NCBI RefSeq assembly: GCF_900113695.1
Contig: NZ_FOQH01000005.1
Span: 514,406 to 578,405, forward strand
DNA: 64,000 bases
From: Albimonas pacifica
Lineage (GTDB): Bacteria > Pseudomonadota > Alphaproteobacteria > Rhodobacterales > Rhodobacteraceae
Direction: 5' to 3'
In this document: positions 17,431 to 26,865 of the stretch, one piece after another
How positions within the stretch are numbered: position 1 is the first letter of the stretch
How the letters are laid out: each line of letters opens with the position of its first letter
Notes under the pieces: model-generated
What the model was told of the DNA's origin: nothing
Database searches by the model: none
What the model saw: the letters and a program-made list of their open reading frames with translations, nothing else
Made by a program: the position numbers and the translations under genes

Positions 17431-18275
17431 CGGCGCGCCTCGGTCAGCCAGGCGGGGTCGCGGTCGAGCACGGGGAGCATCTCCTGGCGATGGTCGAGGC
17501 TGGGGAGGCAGTTCAGCAGGCCGCGGGTGTAGGGGTGCTGCGCCTCGTGCAGGCGGCCGGCCTCCAGGACCTCCATGATGCGGCCGCCGTACATGACGAT
17601 GACGCGGTCGCAGAAGCTGGCGACCAGGTGGAGGTCGTGGGAGATCAGGACGAGGCCCATGCCGCGGTCGCGGACCATGTCGTCGAGGAGCGCCAGCACC
17701 TGCATCTGGACGGTGACGTCGAGGGCGGAGGTGGGCTCGTCGGCGATCAGGACGTCCGGTTCCGGGATCAGCATCATCGCGATCATCACCCGCTGGCCCA
17801 TGCCGCCGGAGACCTGGTGGGGGTAGAGGTGGAAGACCTTCTCCGGCTCGCGGATCTGCACGGTCTCCAGCATCTCCAGGGCGCGGCGGCGGGCGACGCG
17901 CTTCGAGGCGTGCGCGTGGATCGCGTAGGCCTCGGCGATCTGCTCGCCGACCTTGACCACCGGGTTCAGGGAGAAGCGGGGGTCCTGCATGATCATCGAG
18001 ATGCGGGCGCCGCGGATTTTCCTCAGCGTCCGGGGGGAGGCTTTCAGCAGGTCGATGCCGTCGAAGGTCATCCTGTCGGCGTCGATGCTCCCGTTGCGGG
18101 CGGTCAGGCCGAGGATGGCGCGGCCGGTCTGGGATTTGCCGGAGCCGGACTCGCCGACGATGCCGAGGCGCTCCCGGCCCAGGGTGAAGGAGACGCCGCG
18201 GACGGCCTCGATGGGGCCGTGAGGGGTGCGGAAGGAGACGCGGAGGTTCTCGACCTCGATGAGGGGTTCGCTCAT
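17427..18275 (-). CDS. Dipeptide-type ABC transporter ATPase (DppD-like)
   Basis: A 282-residue ATPase with Walker A GESGSGKSQ, signature VSGGMGQR, Walker B VLIADEPTS and H-loop ISHDL. The C-terminal segment with HPYTRGLLNCLPSL is the OppD/DppD-specific domain. The start at 18275 is chosen because MSEPLIEVENLRVSF is the family N-terminus and it overlaps the upstream permease stop (ATGA). Walker A has Gln where most ATPases have Thr after GKS, which is tolerated in this subfamily. Confidence 0.9.
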   Translation of the reverse strand: MSEPLIEVENLRVSFRTPHGPIEAVRGVSFTLGRERLGIVGESGSGKSQTGRAILGLTARNGSIDADRMTFDGIDLLKASPRTLRKIRGARISMIMQDPRFSLNPVVKVGEQIAEAYAIHAHASKRVARRRALEMLETVQIREPEKVFHLYPHQVSGGMGQRVMIAMMLIPEPDVLIADEPTSALDVTVQMQVLALLDDMVRDRGMGLVLISHDLHLVASFCDRVIVMYGGRIMEVLEAGRLHEAQHPYTRGLLNCLPSLDHRQEMLPVLDRDPAWLTEARR

Positions 18276-19198
18276 GCGGAGGCGCTCTTGGGGTCGAGGA
18301 CGTCGCGAAGGCCGTCGCCGAGGAGGCAGAAGCCGAGCGAGACCAGGAAGATGGCGGCGCCGGGGGCCGTCGGGACCCACCACTGGTCGAGCAGGAACTG
18401 GCGGCCGGTGGAGATCATCGCGCCCCACTCGGGCAACGGCGGCTGGGCGCCGAGGCCGAGGAAGCCGAGGCCCGCCGCCGTCAGGATGATGCCGGCCATG
18501 TCGAGGGTCAGGCGGACGATCACCGAGGCGAGGCAGAGCGGGACCACGTGGCGGCGGATGATGCGGAAGGTGGAGGCGCCCTGCGCCTCGGCGGCGACGA
18601 TGAAGTCGGATTTGCGGATGGTCAGGACCTCGGCCCGGGCGATGCGGGCGTAGGGGGACCAGGTGGTGAGCGCGATGGCGAGGACGGCGTTCTCGATGCC
18701 GGCGCCCAGCGCCGCGACGAAGGCCAGCGCCAGGATCAGGCGGGGGAAGGCGAGGAAGATGTCGACGATGCGCATCAGCACCGCGTCCACCCAGCCGCCG
18801 GCGTAGCCCGCGATGGTGCCCACCGCGAGGCCGATGGGGGCCACGATGATCGAGACCAGGATGACGATGTAGAGGGTGATGCGGGAGCCCCAGACGATCC
18901 GGTCGAAGATGTCCCGGCCGAGCTGGTCGGTGCCGAGCCAGTGCTCGGCCGAGGGGGGCAGCAGGCGGGCGCCGAGGTTCGGCGTCAGGCCGTCGGTGGC
19001 GGTGATCCAGGGGGCGAAGGCGGCGGCCAGCAGCAGCGCGGCCACGATCACGAAGCCCGCCATCGCGATCGGGTTGGAGCGGAAGCCGACCCAGCCGAGA
19101 TAGCCGCGCTGCGCCCGCGCCTGCCAGGTGGAGGCCGGCGACGGGTCCATCAGCCAGCCGCGAAGCCCCGCGGCCCGGGGTTGGGTGGCCATGGTCAT
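18272..19198 (-). CDS. Dipeptide-type ABC transporter permease (DppC-like)
   Basis: Inner-membrane permease of 308 residues with an N-terminal extension, a first helix near 45-65, the OppC N-domain motif (LGTDQLGRDIFDRIVWGSR) and five further helices. The EAA cytoplasmic loop reads VAAEAQGASTFRIIRRHVVP. It pairs with the DppB-like permease, 10 nt upstream. Start could be MTM (19198) or MAT six bases later. Confidence 0.9.
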   Translation of the reverse strand: MTMATQPRAAGLRGWLMDPSPASTWQARAQRGYLGWVGFRSNPIAMAGFVIVAALLLAAAFAPWITATDGLTPNLGARLLPPSAEHWLGTDQLGRDIFDRIVWGSRITLYIVILVSIIVAPIGLAVGTIAGYAGGWVDAVLMRIVDIFLAFPRLILALAFVAALGAGIENAVLAIALTTWSPYARIARAEVLTIRKSDFIVAAEAQGASTFRIIRRHVVPLCLASVIVRLTLDMAGIILTAAGLGFLGLGAQPPLPEWGAMISTGRQFLLDQWWVPTAPGAAIFLVSLGFCLLGDGLRDVLDPKSASA

Positions 19199-19208
19199 GC
19201 GAGGGTCC

Positions 19209-20270
19209 TCATGCGCGGGCCCTCGGGTCGGCGAGCTTGTAGAGCAGGTCGGAGAGCATGTTGATCCCCACGAAGCAGATGCCCACCACGACCGTCCCGC
19301 CCAGAACCGCGTTCATGTCGGCGTTGAACAGCGAGGTGGTGATGTACTGGCCGATGCCGGGCCAGGCGAAGACGGTCTCGGTCAGGACCGAGCCCTCCAG
19401 CAGCGAGGCGTAGGTCAGGCCGATGATGGTGATCAGCTGCACCAGCACGTTGCGGAAGGCGTGCCGCCAGATCACCGAGAACTCGGAGGCGCCCTTGATC
19501 CGGGCCGCCAGGATGTACTCCTGGCCAAGCTGGTCGAGCATGAAGCTGCGCGTCATCCGCGCGATGTAGGCCAGCGCGTAGAGGCCCAGGACCGAGGCCG
19601 GCAGCACAAGGTGCGAGACGGCGTTCCAGAAGATGTCCCACTCGCCCTGCAGGGCGCTGTCGATCAGGATCACGCCGGTCACGCTGTCGACGACGCCGTC
19701 GTAATAGATGTCGATGCGCCCGGGCCCGGCCACCCAGCCGAGGTTCCCGTAGAACACCAGCAGCCCCACCATGCCCAGCCAGAACACCGGCACCGAGTAG
19801 CCCGCGAGCCCCAGCACGCGCACCACATGGTCGATCCAGCGGCCCTGGTTGACCGCGGCCCAGACGCCCATGGGAATGCCCAGCAGGCAGCCCGCCAGGG
19901 TCGCGAGCGTCGCGAGCTCGAGCGTCGCGGGGAAGAACCTCAGGATGTCCTCGGTGACGGGCCGCGTGGTCATGATCGACATGCCGAAGTCGCCGGTCAG
20001 GATCTGGCCCAGGTAGCGCAGGTATTGCTCGTAGAGGGGCTTGTCCAAGCCCATCTCCAGGAACACGCGCTGATAGACCTCTTCCGAGGCGCGGTCGCCC
20101 ACGACCGCGAGCACCGGGTCGGCGGGCATCACCCGGCCGATCACGAAGGTGATCGCCGTCAGCCCGAGGAAGGTGAGGACCAGCGACAGGACCGCGCCCG
20201 CCGTGGCCTTGAGGGCGCGCGGCGCCGCCGGGAAGGCTCCCGACGCCGCCGCGCTCGTCTGCTCCGTCAA
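19209..20270 (-). CDS. Dipeptide-type ABC transporter permease (DppB-like)
   Basis: Inner-membrane permease of 353 residues. Family marks are the first helix with FVIGRVMPADP, the 'GLDKPLYEQYLRYLGQILTGDFG' periplasmic block typical of DppB/OppB, and the EAA loop 'LAARIKGASEFSVIWRHAFRN'. Six membrane helices are expected. It is second in the operon, 10 nt from the binding protein gene. Confidence 0.9.
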   Translation of the reverse strand: MTEQTSAAASGAFPAAPRALKATAGAVLSLVLTFLGLTAITFVIGRVMPADPVLAVVGDRASEEVYQRVFLEMGLDKPLYEQYLRYLGQILTGDFGMSIMTTRPVTEDILRFFPATLELATLATLAGCLLGIPMGVWAAVNQGRWIDHVVRVLGLAGYSVPVFWLGMVGLLVFYGNLGWVAGPGRIDIYYDGVVDSVTGVILIDSALQGEWDIFWNAVSHLVLPASVLGLYALAYIARMTRSFMLDQLGQEYILAARIKGASEFSVIWRHAFRNVLVQLITIIGLTYASLLEGSVLTETVFAWPGIGQYITTSLFNADMNAVLGGTVVVGICFVGINMLSDLLYKLADPRARA

Positions 20271-20280
20271 GCGAGGGTCC

Positions 20281-21894
20281 TCACTTCGTCACGGTGCGGT
20301 AGTAGATCAGGTCGAAGGTCGGGCCCGAGACGAAGCCCTCGACCTCGGCCCGCATCACCGCCTGCTCGGTCTGCTGGAAGAGGATCGCGTAGGGGCCTTC
20401 CTCCATCAGCTTCTTCTGGATGTCGAAGTACTGCTGCTCGCGCGCGTCGACGTCGCCCTCGTTGCGGGCGTTCACGACCATCTCGTTCATGGCCTCGTCC
20501 ATCCAGGCGTTCCGCCAGGCGAGCACGCCGGTCAGCTTCGCCTCGAGGGAGTTGTCCGGGTTGTGGGCGAAGGCGTCGAGGTTGGAGTGGGGGTCGACGT
20601 AGTCGGGCGACCACTGGGCGAGGATCAGGGCGTGCTTGCGGGCGCGATACATCGGCCACAGCGTCTTGCCCTCGGCCGTGGTGATCGAGGCCTTGATGCC
20701 CGCCATCGACAGGGTCGCCTGAACGGCCTGCGCGATCTCGGGGTAGGGCGACTGGTTGAGCGTGTCCATCTGGATCTCGAACCCATCGGGATAGCCCGCC
20801 TCGGCCAGCAGGGCCTTGGCCTTCTCGACGTCGAGCGCGTAGGGCGTCTCGGTGTAGCCGGCCCACATGCCGCCGGGCCAGGCGGCCTGGTGGACCTTGA
20901 ACTGGCCCTTCAGGAAGCTGTCGGCCATGCCCTTGTAGTCGACGAGGTAGCGGATCGCCTCCATCACCTTGGGGTTGCCCAGGATCTCATGGTCCTGGTT
21001 GCCGGCCATGTAGATCAGGGCCGCCTTGGCGTCGGTCTGCACCTTCACCGAGGAGTCGCTCTCCAGCGCCGCCACCATGTCGGGGGTCAGGTCGCGGGCG
21101 AGGTCGATGTCGCCCTTCTCGATCATCAGCCGCTGGGCCGCGGGCTCGGCCACGTGGCGCACGATGGCCCGCTTCACGCCCGGCGCGCCGGAGCGGAAGG
21201 TCTCGTTGGCGGTCATCGAGACGAGCTCGTTGGCCTTCCAGGTCTGCAGGCTGAAGGGCCCGGAGCCGGCGGAGTTGTTCTTCAGCCAGGCGTAGCCCAT
21301 GTCGCCGTCGGTCGCGTTCTCCTCGACCGTCTTCATGTCGACGATGGAGGCGACGCCGGCCGAGAGCGCGTTGAGCACGAGCGCGGGCGAGAACTCCTCG
21401 GTGATCTCGACCACCGCCTTGCCGTCCTCGACGCGCACCAGCTCGTCCACGTTCTCGGGCGTCCAGCCGAACTGGGTGATGATGAAGGACGGGGTCTTGT
21501 TGAGCTTCACCACACGGCGCAGCGAATAGACCACGTCGTCGGCGGTGACGGGGTTGCCGCTCTCGAAGGTCATGCCCTCGCGCATGGTGAAGGCGATGGT
21601 CTTGCCGTCGTCCGAGATCTCGTAGGACTCGCACACGCCGCAGACCAGCTTCGACATGTCGTCGGGCTCGAACCACATCAGGCGGTCGTAGATCTGGGCG
21701 ATCATCTCGCCGCCCGAGAACTCGAACACCTCGGCCGGGTCGAGGGTGATGATGTCGGAGATGTCCTTCGCCATGACGAAGGTGTCGGCGGGCGGGGCGG
21801 CGCGCAGCGGACCCGCCGCCACGCTCGCCATCAGCGCCGAGGCGACGCCGAGCGTCGCCAGCCGACCCAGGGATCGTCTGCCCAGGAATTTCAT
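20281..21894 (-). CDS. ABC transporter substrate-binding protein, family 5 (DppA-like)
   Basis: A 537-residue periplasmic solute-binding protein with a signal peptide (MKFLGRRSLG..., cleavage near LRAA). It follows the SBP_bac_5 pattern: LDPAEVFEF near the N-terminus, the 'FTMREGMTFESGNPVTADDVVYS' block, and a large second lobe ending in FDLIYYRTVTK. Relatives bind peptides, opines, nickel or diverse small solutes, so the ligand cannot be stated. It is the first gene of a five-gene operon that ends at the GC-rich inverted repeat near 16.6 kb. Confidence 0.9.
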   Translation of the reverse strand: MKFLGRRSLGRLATLGVASALMASVAAGPLRAAPPADTFVMAKDISDIITLDPAEVFEFSGGEMIAQIYDRLMWFEPDDMSKLVCGVCESYEISDDGKTIAFTMREGMTFESGNPVTADDVVYSLRRVVKLNKTPSFIITQFGWTPENVDELVRVEDGKAVVEITEEFSPALVLNALSAGVASIVDMKTVEENATDGDMGYAWLKNNSAGSGPFSLQTWKANELVSMTANETFRSGAPGVKRAIVRHVAEPAAQRLMIEKGDIDLARDLTPDMVAALESDSSVKVQTDAKAALIYMAGNQDHEILGNPKVMEAIRYLVDYKGMADSFLKGQFKVHQAAWPGGMWAGYTETPYALDVEKAKALLAEAGYPDGFEIQMDTLNQSPYPEIAQAVQATLSMAGIKASITTAEGKTLWPMYRARKHALILAQWSPDYVDPHSNLDAFAHNPDNSLEAKLTGVLAWRNAWMDEAMNEMVVNARNEGDVDAREQQYFDIQKKLMEEGPYAILFQQTEQAVMRAEVEGFVSGPTFDLIYYRTVTK

Positions 21895-22111
21895 GTGACC
21901 CTCCGCTGTTGCTCGCCGCGCCGGTCAGCGCGCGGCGGGTGCGGGCCGGCGTCGAGGCCGAGCCCATGATTTGTCGGCGCGGGAGGAGCCCGCGTCCGGG
22001 GGCCAGCGTGCAAGTATCGATATCGCATGTCCACAAGTGAATTCCGCCGCCGCGCCTGCGAAACGCGCGGCGGGGCGTCGCGCGCCGCGCGGAGGGGCGC
22101 CGCGAACGCGG

Positions 22112-22142
22112 ACGGCCCCGGGGAGGGGATCCCCGGGGCCGT
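22112..22142. terminator. Strong GC hairpin downstream of TRAP permease
   Basis: ACGGCCCCGGGG (22112-22123) pairs perfectly with CCCCGGGGCCGT (22131-22142) around a 7-nt loop. It lies about 25-55 nt past the stop of the minus-strand TRAP permease and is the probable terminator of that operon. Only a short T-run (TTT) follows on the plus strand. Confidence 0.7.
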
Positions 22143-22166
22143 TTCGGATCGCGGGCGCGGGCGGTC

Positions 22167-24065
22167 TCAGGCCCTTGCGGGGCCCTGGTCCTCGGCGTTG
22201 GCGCGCAGGTGCAGGAAGATCAGCGCGATGCAGGCGAGCGTGGCGAGCCAGGTGGCCGCGGTCATCCACATCACCGTGCCCGGCGGCAGCAGGCACAGGG
22301 CCCCCAGCGCCAGGGCGGCCAGCCGCTCGACCGGGGTCAGGCGGCGGCGGCCGTAGCCGATCAGCGCCCCGGTGATCATCGGCACCGCCACGACCGTGGT
22401 GACGGTGGCCGCGAAGATCTCCCACAGGCTGCCCTGCATCAGCAGGCCCGGGTGGTAGACGAAGATGAAGGGCAGCACGAAGGCGATCCAGCCCAGGCGC
22501 ACGCTCTCCCACGCCGTCTCCATCGCCCGGGCCCCGGCCATCGAGGCGGCGGCGAAGCTCGCCAGCGCCACGGGGGGCGAGATCATCGAGAGCAGGCCGA
22601 AGTAGAAGACGAAGAAATGCGCCTCCAGCTTGCCCACGCCGAGCTGCACCAGCGGCGGCGCCGAGAGCGTGGCGAGCAGCAGGTAGACGCCCGAGGTCGG
22701 CAGGCCCATCCCGAGGATGATCGAGACCACGGCGGTCAGCAGCAGCAGCAGGAGCAGCGAGCCCTCGCCGAGCTGCAGCAGCACGAAGGACAGCCCGAAG
22801 GAAAGGCCCGAGGAGGACAGCAGCCCGATGATCATGCCCGCGACCGCGCAGATCAGCAGGATCTCGGCCGCGTCGCGGCCCGCGTCGTAGAGCGCGCGGG
22901 CGACCTCGCCGAAGCGGATCCGGTGCAGGCCCGCGAGGTTCAGGAGCCCGATCGCCAGCAGCGCCAGCGAGGCCCAGACCACCGCGGTCTCGGCCTCCAT
23001 GTTGAAGGCGAACATGCCGGTCAGGAGCGCGCCGATGGGCACGATCACCACCATCGCGTGGCGCAGGATCTCGCGCGCGGGCTTGGCCGCCTCCTGCTCG
23101 CCGGCGCCGAGGTCGTGCTTGTCGGCCAGAAGGGAGATCTGCACGTAGACGGCGTAGAAATACAGAAGCGCCGGGATCAGGGCGGCGATGATGATGTCCC
23201 GGTAGGGCATCTGCAGGAATTCGGACATCAGGAAGGCGGCGGCGCCCATCACCGGCGGCAGGATCTGGCCGCCGGTCGAGGCCACCGCCTCGATCGCGCC
23301 GGCGGTCTTGGGCTTGAAGCCCGCCTTCTTCATCGCCGGGATGGTCACCACCCCCGTCGACATCACGTTGGAGACCGCCGAGCCCGAGATCGAACCCATG
23401 AAGGCCGAGGCGATCACCGCCATCTTGGCCGTGGCGCCGCGCCTGTCGCCGGCGAGCGCGCGGGCCGCGTCGGTCAGCACGCCCGCGCCGCCGGTGATCA
23501 CCAGCAGCCGGCCGAAGACGATGAACAGCACCACCACGAAGGCCGCGACCTGCAGGGCCGAGCCGAGCGTCGCGGCCGAATCCACGCCGATGAAGCGCAC
23601 GATGTCCGCGGCCGGGATCGGCCGGCCCTGCAGCTTGCCCGGCACCAGGTCCGAGAACAGCGCATAGAGCACCAGCGCCCCCAGGATCGCGATCAGGCTC
23701 CAGGCGCCCAGCCGGCGCAGCCCCTCGAGCGAGACGACGGCGACGCCGATGCCCAGCGCCAGGCTCTCCTCGGGATGGAAGAACGCGCCCTCAGACAGCA
23801 CCGGGAAGCGGACCAGCAGGTGCACGCCGACCCACAGGCTCGCCAGCGCCAGCGCCAGGTCCACGAAGACCAGCGCCCCGGTCCGCTCGGGGGCCGAGCG
23901 CAGGAAGACGGTGCAGGCCGCGAGGCCCAGCATCAGGCCGGCCACCTGCTCGGGGTAGAGCAGCAGGCCCAGCCAGAGCGGCGCGTTCAGCGCCCAGGCC
24001 ACCGGCAGCAGCGCCACCACCAGGCACAGGGTCCACTGGATCGGAGTGAGGATGCGCCCGCTCAT
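22167..24065 (-). CDS. TRAP transporter permease, fused 4TM/12TM (TAXI type)
   Basis: A 632-residue polytopic inner-membrane protein. The N-terminal portion corresponds to the small (DctQ-like) and the rest to the large (DctM-like) TRAP subunit, the usual fused form paired with TAXI-type receptors. Diagnostic segments are 'SAFMGSISGSAVSNVMSTG', ASTGGQILPPVMGAAAFLM and ILGMGLPTSGVYLL. It drives sodium- or proton-coupled uptake of an organic acid. The receptor gene lies immediately upstream on the same strand, and the pair is divergent from a catabolic operon that probably uses the imported substrate. Confidence 0.92.
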   Translation of the reverse strand: MSGRILTPIQWTLCLVVALLPVAWALNAPLWLGLLLYPEQVAGLMLGLAACTVFLRSAPERTGALVFVDLALALASLWVGVHLLVRFPVLSEGAFFHPEESLALGIGVAVVSLEGLRRLGAWSLIAILGALVLYALFSDLVPGKLQGRPIPAADIVRFIGVDSAATLGSALQVAAFVVVLFIVFGRLLVITGGAGVLTDAARALAGDRRGATAKMAVIASAFMGSISGSAVSNVMSTGVVTIPAMKKAGFKPKTAGAIEAVASTGGQILPPVMGAAAFLMSEFLQMPYRDIIIAALIPALLYFYAVYVQISLLADKHDLGAGEQEAAKPAREILRHAMVVIVPIGALLTGMFAFNMEAETAVVWASLALLAIGLLNLAGLHRIRFGEVARALYDAGRDAAEILLICAVAGMIIGLLSSSGLSFGLSFVLLQLGEGSLLLLLLLTAVVSIILGMGLPTSGVYLLLATLSAPPLVQLGVGKLEAHFFVFYFGLLSMISPPVALASFAAASMAGARAMETAWESVRLGWIAFVLPFIFVYHPGLLMQGSLWEIFAATVTTVVAVPMITGALIGYGRRRLTPVERLAALALGALCLLPPGTVMWMTAATWLATLACIALIFLHLRANAEDQGPARA

Positions 24066-24149
24066 GGCCGCCTTTCGTCGATATCGGTCGGGAAGGATCG
24101 GGCCCCCGGCCCGCGAGGGGGGCCGGGGGCGGATGCGGTCAGGCCGCGG

Positions 24150-25115
24150 TCAGAGGATGCCCAGCTCCTCGCAGGCGGCGAGCGCCCCGGGGTGGAACTC
24201 CAGCTCGACGTTCTTGCACAGCAGCGCGGGGTCGAACTCGTTCCACATCGGCGAGGACTCCTTGAGCGCCGTCGCGTGGTTGTAGATCGACTTCACCACC
24301 GCCGAGACCACGTCGTCGGCGACGTCCTTGTTGGCCCACAGCAGGTAGTTGTAGGCGAAGATCGTGGCCGGCTCGTCGAGGCCGGGGATCTCCTCGGAGG
24401 CCTCCAGCGGGAACAGGAAGATGCCGGGCATCAGGTCCTTCATGCCGGGCAGGTTCTCCTCGGTCATCGACAGGAACTGGATGTCGCCCAGCGACGCCTC
24501 GAGGTCGTAGGCCGGGCGCGCGCCGACGGCGGAGATCGAGATCACGGTCTGGCCGGCCTTCAACGCCTCGTACATGCGCGGGAAGTTGGCGACGGGCACC
24601 TCGGTGACGTCGGCGTAGGTCAGTCCGCCGGCGGCGAGCGCCATGCGGATCACGAACTCGCCCAGGCTGTTGTCGGGGAAGCGGGGCACGCCCTTGCCCT
24701 TCACGTCGGCGAAGGTCTGGATGCCGGCGGACTCGGGCGTCACGATCCCGGCCTTGAACGGGAACAGGTTGGCGACCATCACCAGGTTGGGGTTGGGCTC
24801 GGTCGACATGCCCGTGCCTTCGATCGCGTACCAGGTCTGGGGGTAGTTCGCGACGCCGAACTCGATCTGGCCGGCGTTCACCAGCGGGATGTACTGGGAG
24901 GTGTTGGCCATGATCTGCGGGCGCATCTGCACCGCGCCGTCCTCGGACACCGCGTTGGCGATGGCGATGGCGAGCTGGTTGGTGGCGCCGCCCTGGGTGG
25001 TGCCGATGGCGACCGTCTGGGCCTGGGCGGAGACGGCCGCGAGGGCGCCCGCGACCAGCGCCGCGGCGGCGATCGGAAGGCGGGACGCGAGGCGCGTGCG
25101 GGTGAGGCTGGGCAT
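24150..25115 (-). CDS. TAXI family TRAP solute receptor
   Basis: A 321-residue periplasmic receptor with a signal peptide (cleavage near SAQAQ). The early VAIGTTQGGATNQLAIAIA segment and the NAGQIEFGVAN region match the TAXI (TRAP-associated extracytoplasmic immunogenic) family. One Cys pair is near the C-terminus (LLCKNVELEF and AACEELG). Start 25115 follows a clear AAAGGA SD on the minus strand. It lies 84 nt upstream of the fused permease. The ligand is unknown; the divergent catabolic operon suggests an aromatic or unsaturated carboxylate. Confidence 0.9.
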   Translation of the reverse strand: MPSLTRTRLASRLPIAAAALVAGALAAVSAQAQTVAIGTTQGGATNQLAIAIANAVSEDGAVQMRPQIMANTSQYIPLVNAGQIEFGVANYPQTWYAIEGTGMSTEPNPNLVMVANLFPFKAGIVTPESAGIQTFADVKGKGVPRFPDNSLGEFVIRMALAAGGLTYADVTEVPVANFPRMYEALKAGQTVISISAVGARPAYDLEASLGDIQFLSMTEENLPGMKDLMPGIFLFPLEASEEIPGLDEPATIFAYNYLLWANKDVADDVVSAVVKSIYNHATALKESSPMWNEFDPALLCKNVELEFHPGALAACEELGIL

Positions 25116-25225
25116 GAGGCGGGTCCTTTCCTGATGGGCATCGCCGCCGCCCTTCTTCGCGGTGCGGGGCGGTCGGGGCGTGGGGCCGGGCAGGGGTCTC
25201 CAGCCCCCCGCCCGGCCCGTTATCA

Positions 25226-25233
25226 TGTATACA
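25226..25233. promoter_or_regulatory. Candidate GntR operator, site 1 (TRAP side)
   Basis: Perfect palindrome TGTATACA in the context ATCATGTATACAAAC, 111-118 bp upstream of the TAXI receptor start. It resembles FCD-type GntR operators and nearly matches site 2 on the other side of the gap. Confidence 0.5.
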
Positions 25234-25521
25234 AACCTGGGTCGGCGCCGGGATCCCCGGGGCGGGTCCCCGCCCTGCGCCGCGGGCGTGCGGAAGCGCC
25301 GGGCCGGACGGGACGCGCCTGGCGCGGGCCCTCGCGGCTGTGGCTCTCCGGAGCGCTCGCGGACGTCACGGCTTCGCATCCCCTTCGTTTCCCGCGCGTC
25401 CGGCTGGAAAGCGCCTGGCTCTCCCACGCCGCCGGCGCGCCGACATACGGCGTCGCCTGGACCCTCGCTCCGCTTGCACCGGACATTCGGTGAAAAAGCG
25501 GATTGATATGTCCTGACAACT

Positions 25522-25529
25522 TGTACACA
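25522..25529. promoter_or_regulatory. Candidate GntR operator, site 2 (catabolic side)
   Basis: TGTACACA in the context ACTTGTACACATT, one mismatch from site 1, about 57 bp before the FAD monooxygenase start. A regulator bound here would overlap the likely promoter. The FCD-GntR gene two genes downstream is the natural candidate. Confidence 0.5.
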
Positions 25530-25585
25530 TTGGGAGCGGCCCGGTGGGCTGTCAAGGAAATGTTGCAGGAGGCGAAGGATCGTCG

Positions 25586-26791
25586 ATGAGCGGTGAGAAC
25601 GAGCGCGTTCTGGTTGTCGGGGCCGGCCCTGTGGGCCTGGTCGCGGCCTGCAGCCTGGCGATGGACGGGATCCCTGTGACCGTGGTCGAACGCAGCCGGG
25701 AGCTTCCCAAGGACCTTCGCGCCTCCACCTTCCATCCGCCGACCATGGACATGCTGGACCGGTTCGGCGTGATGGACAACCTGATCGAGCGCGGCCTGAT
25801 CTGCCCCCAATGGCAGTTCCGCGACCGCGAGAAGGGCAATGTCGCCACCTTCGACCTCGGCCTGCTGAAGGGGGAGACCAACCACCCCTACCGCCTGCAG
25901 TGCGAGCAGTGGAAGCTGACCGAGAAGCTGCGCGACATGATCGACGGCTGGGACCTGGCCGACATCGTCTACGACGCGACCGCCGTGGGCGTGAGCCAGG
26001 ACGACGACGGCGTGACCCTGACGGTGAAGAACTCCGACGGCGACGAGGAGCGGCTGCGCGGCCGCTACCTGATCGCCTGCGACGGCGCGCACAGCCGCAT
26101 CCGCGACATGCTGGGCATCGAGTTCGAGGGGATGACCATCCCCGAGACCTTCTTCTCGATGTCCACCACCTTCGACTTCGCCGAGGCGATCGAGGACCTC
26201 GCCCCCATCGCCTACATCACCGACCCCGCCGAATGGGCGGTGCTGCTGCGCACGCCCTCGCTGTGGCGGATCCTGCTGCCCACCGAGGCCGGCATGACCG
26301 ACGAGCAGATCAAGGACCCGGTCCTGATGGAGAAGCGCCTGCAGGCGCTGTGCCCCAAGGACGGACCCTACGACGTGGTCCACGCCACCGCCTATCGCGT
26401 GCACCAGCGGGTGGCGAAGACCTACGACATGGGCCGGGTGTTCCTGGCGGGCGATTCGGCCCACCTCAACAATCCGCTGGGCGGCATGGGCATGAACGGC
26501 GGCGTCCACGACGCGGTCAACCTGACCGAGAAGCTGGCGAAGGTATGGAAGGGCGAGGCGGACGCCTCGATCTTCGCGCAGTACACCCGCCAGCGCCGCA
26601 AGGCCTGCGTGGACACCGTGCAGGCCCAGTCGATCCGCAACCGCAAGATGATGGCCGAGACCGACCCCGCCGCCCGCGAGGCCTTCCACCAGGAGATGCG
26701 CGACACCGCCGCCGATCCCGTGCGCCACAAGGCCTTCGTGATGGGCTCGTCGATGATCCAGTCGCTGCGCGACCTGGAAGAGGTCGCCTGA
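25586..26791 (+). CDS. FAD-dependent aromatic-ring monooxygenase
   Basis: A 401-residue flavoprotein hydroxylase of the PHBH-like (FAD_binding_3) family. The dinucleotide fold GAGPVG is at about 12-17, the DG motif is CDGAHSRIR, and the GD motif is LAGDSAHLNNPLGGMGMNGG. NAD(P)H-dependent hydroxylation of an aromatic or heteroaromatic acid is expected; some close relatives also cleave pyridine rings. ATG 25586 follows AGGAGGCGAAGG. It is first in an operon with a maleate-isomerase-like gene, a GntR gene and an SDR, downstream of a candidate GntR operator and divergent from a TRAP importer. The substrate is unknown. Confidence 0.87.
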   Translation: MSGENERVLVVGAGPVGLVAACSLAMDGIPVTVVERSRELPKDLRASTFHPPTMDMLDRFGVMDNLIERGLICPQWQFRDREKGNVATFDLGLLKGETNHPYRLQCEQWKLTEKLRDMIDGWDLADIVYDATAVGVSQDDDGVTLTVKNSDGDEERLRGRYLIACDGAHSRIRDMLGIEFEGMTIPETFFSMSTTFDFAEAIEDLAPIAYITDPAEWAVLLRTPSLWRILLPTEAGMTDEQIKDPVLMEKRLQALCPKDGPYDVVHATAYRVHQRVAKTYDMGRVFLAGDSAHLNNPLGGMGMNGGVHDAVNLTEKLAKVWKGEADASIFAQYTRQRRKACVDTVQAQSIRNRKMMAETDPAAREAFHQEMRDTAADPVRHKAFVMGSSMIQSLRDLEEVA

Positions 26792-26865
26792 GCCCGCCCC
26801 GAACCTCGAGCCCGAAACCCCGAGATCGCCCCCCGCGAACCAGAAAACACCGACAGGATCAGACT

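Larger units (their letters stand above)
25116..25585. other. Divergent control region of TRAP and catabolic operons
   Basis: This 470-bp gap between divergent operons contains A+T-rich islands at both ends, one near each operon, each with a TGTAYACA site (listed separately). TTGATA (25503-25508) upstream of the right site is a possible -35 element, but its -10 is not clear. The middle of the gap (25240-25490) is ordinary GC-rich sequence with no recognised feature. Confidence 0.55.

Noticed and set aside
22209..25493. 1094-codon plus-strand ORF opposite the TRAP genes
   Set aside because: Its sequence is His, Arg, Gln and Gly-rich, typical of the antisense of hydrophobic membrane proteins. 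The minus-strand genes are clearly real.
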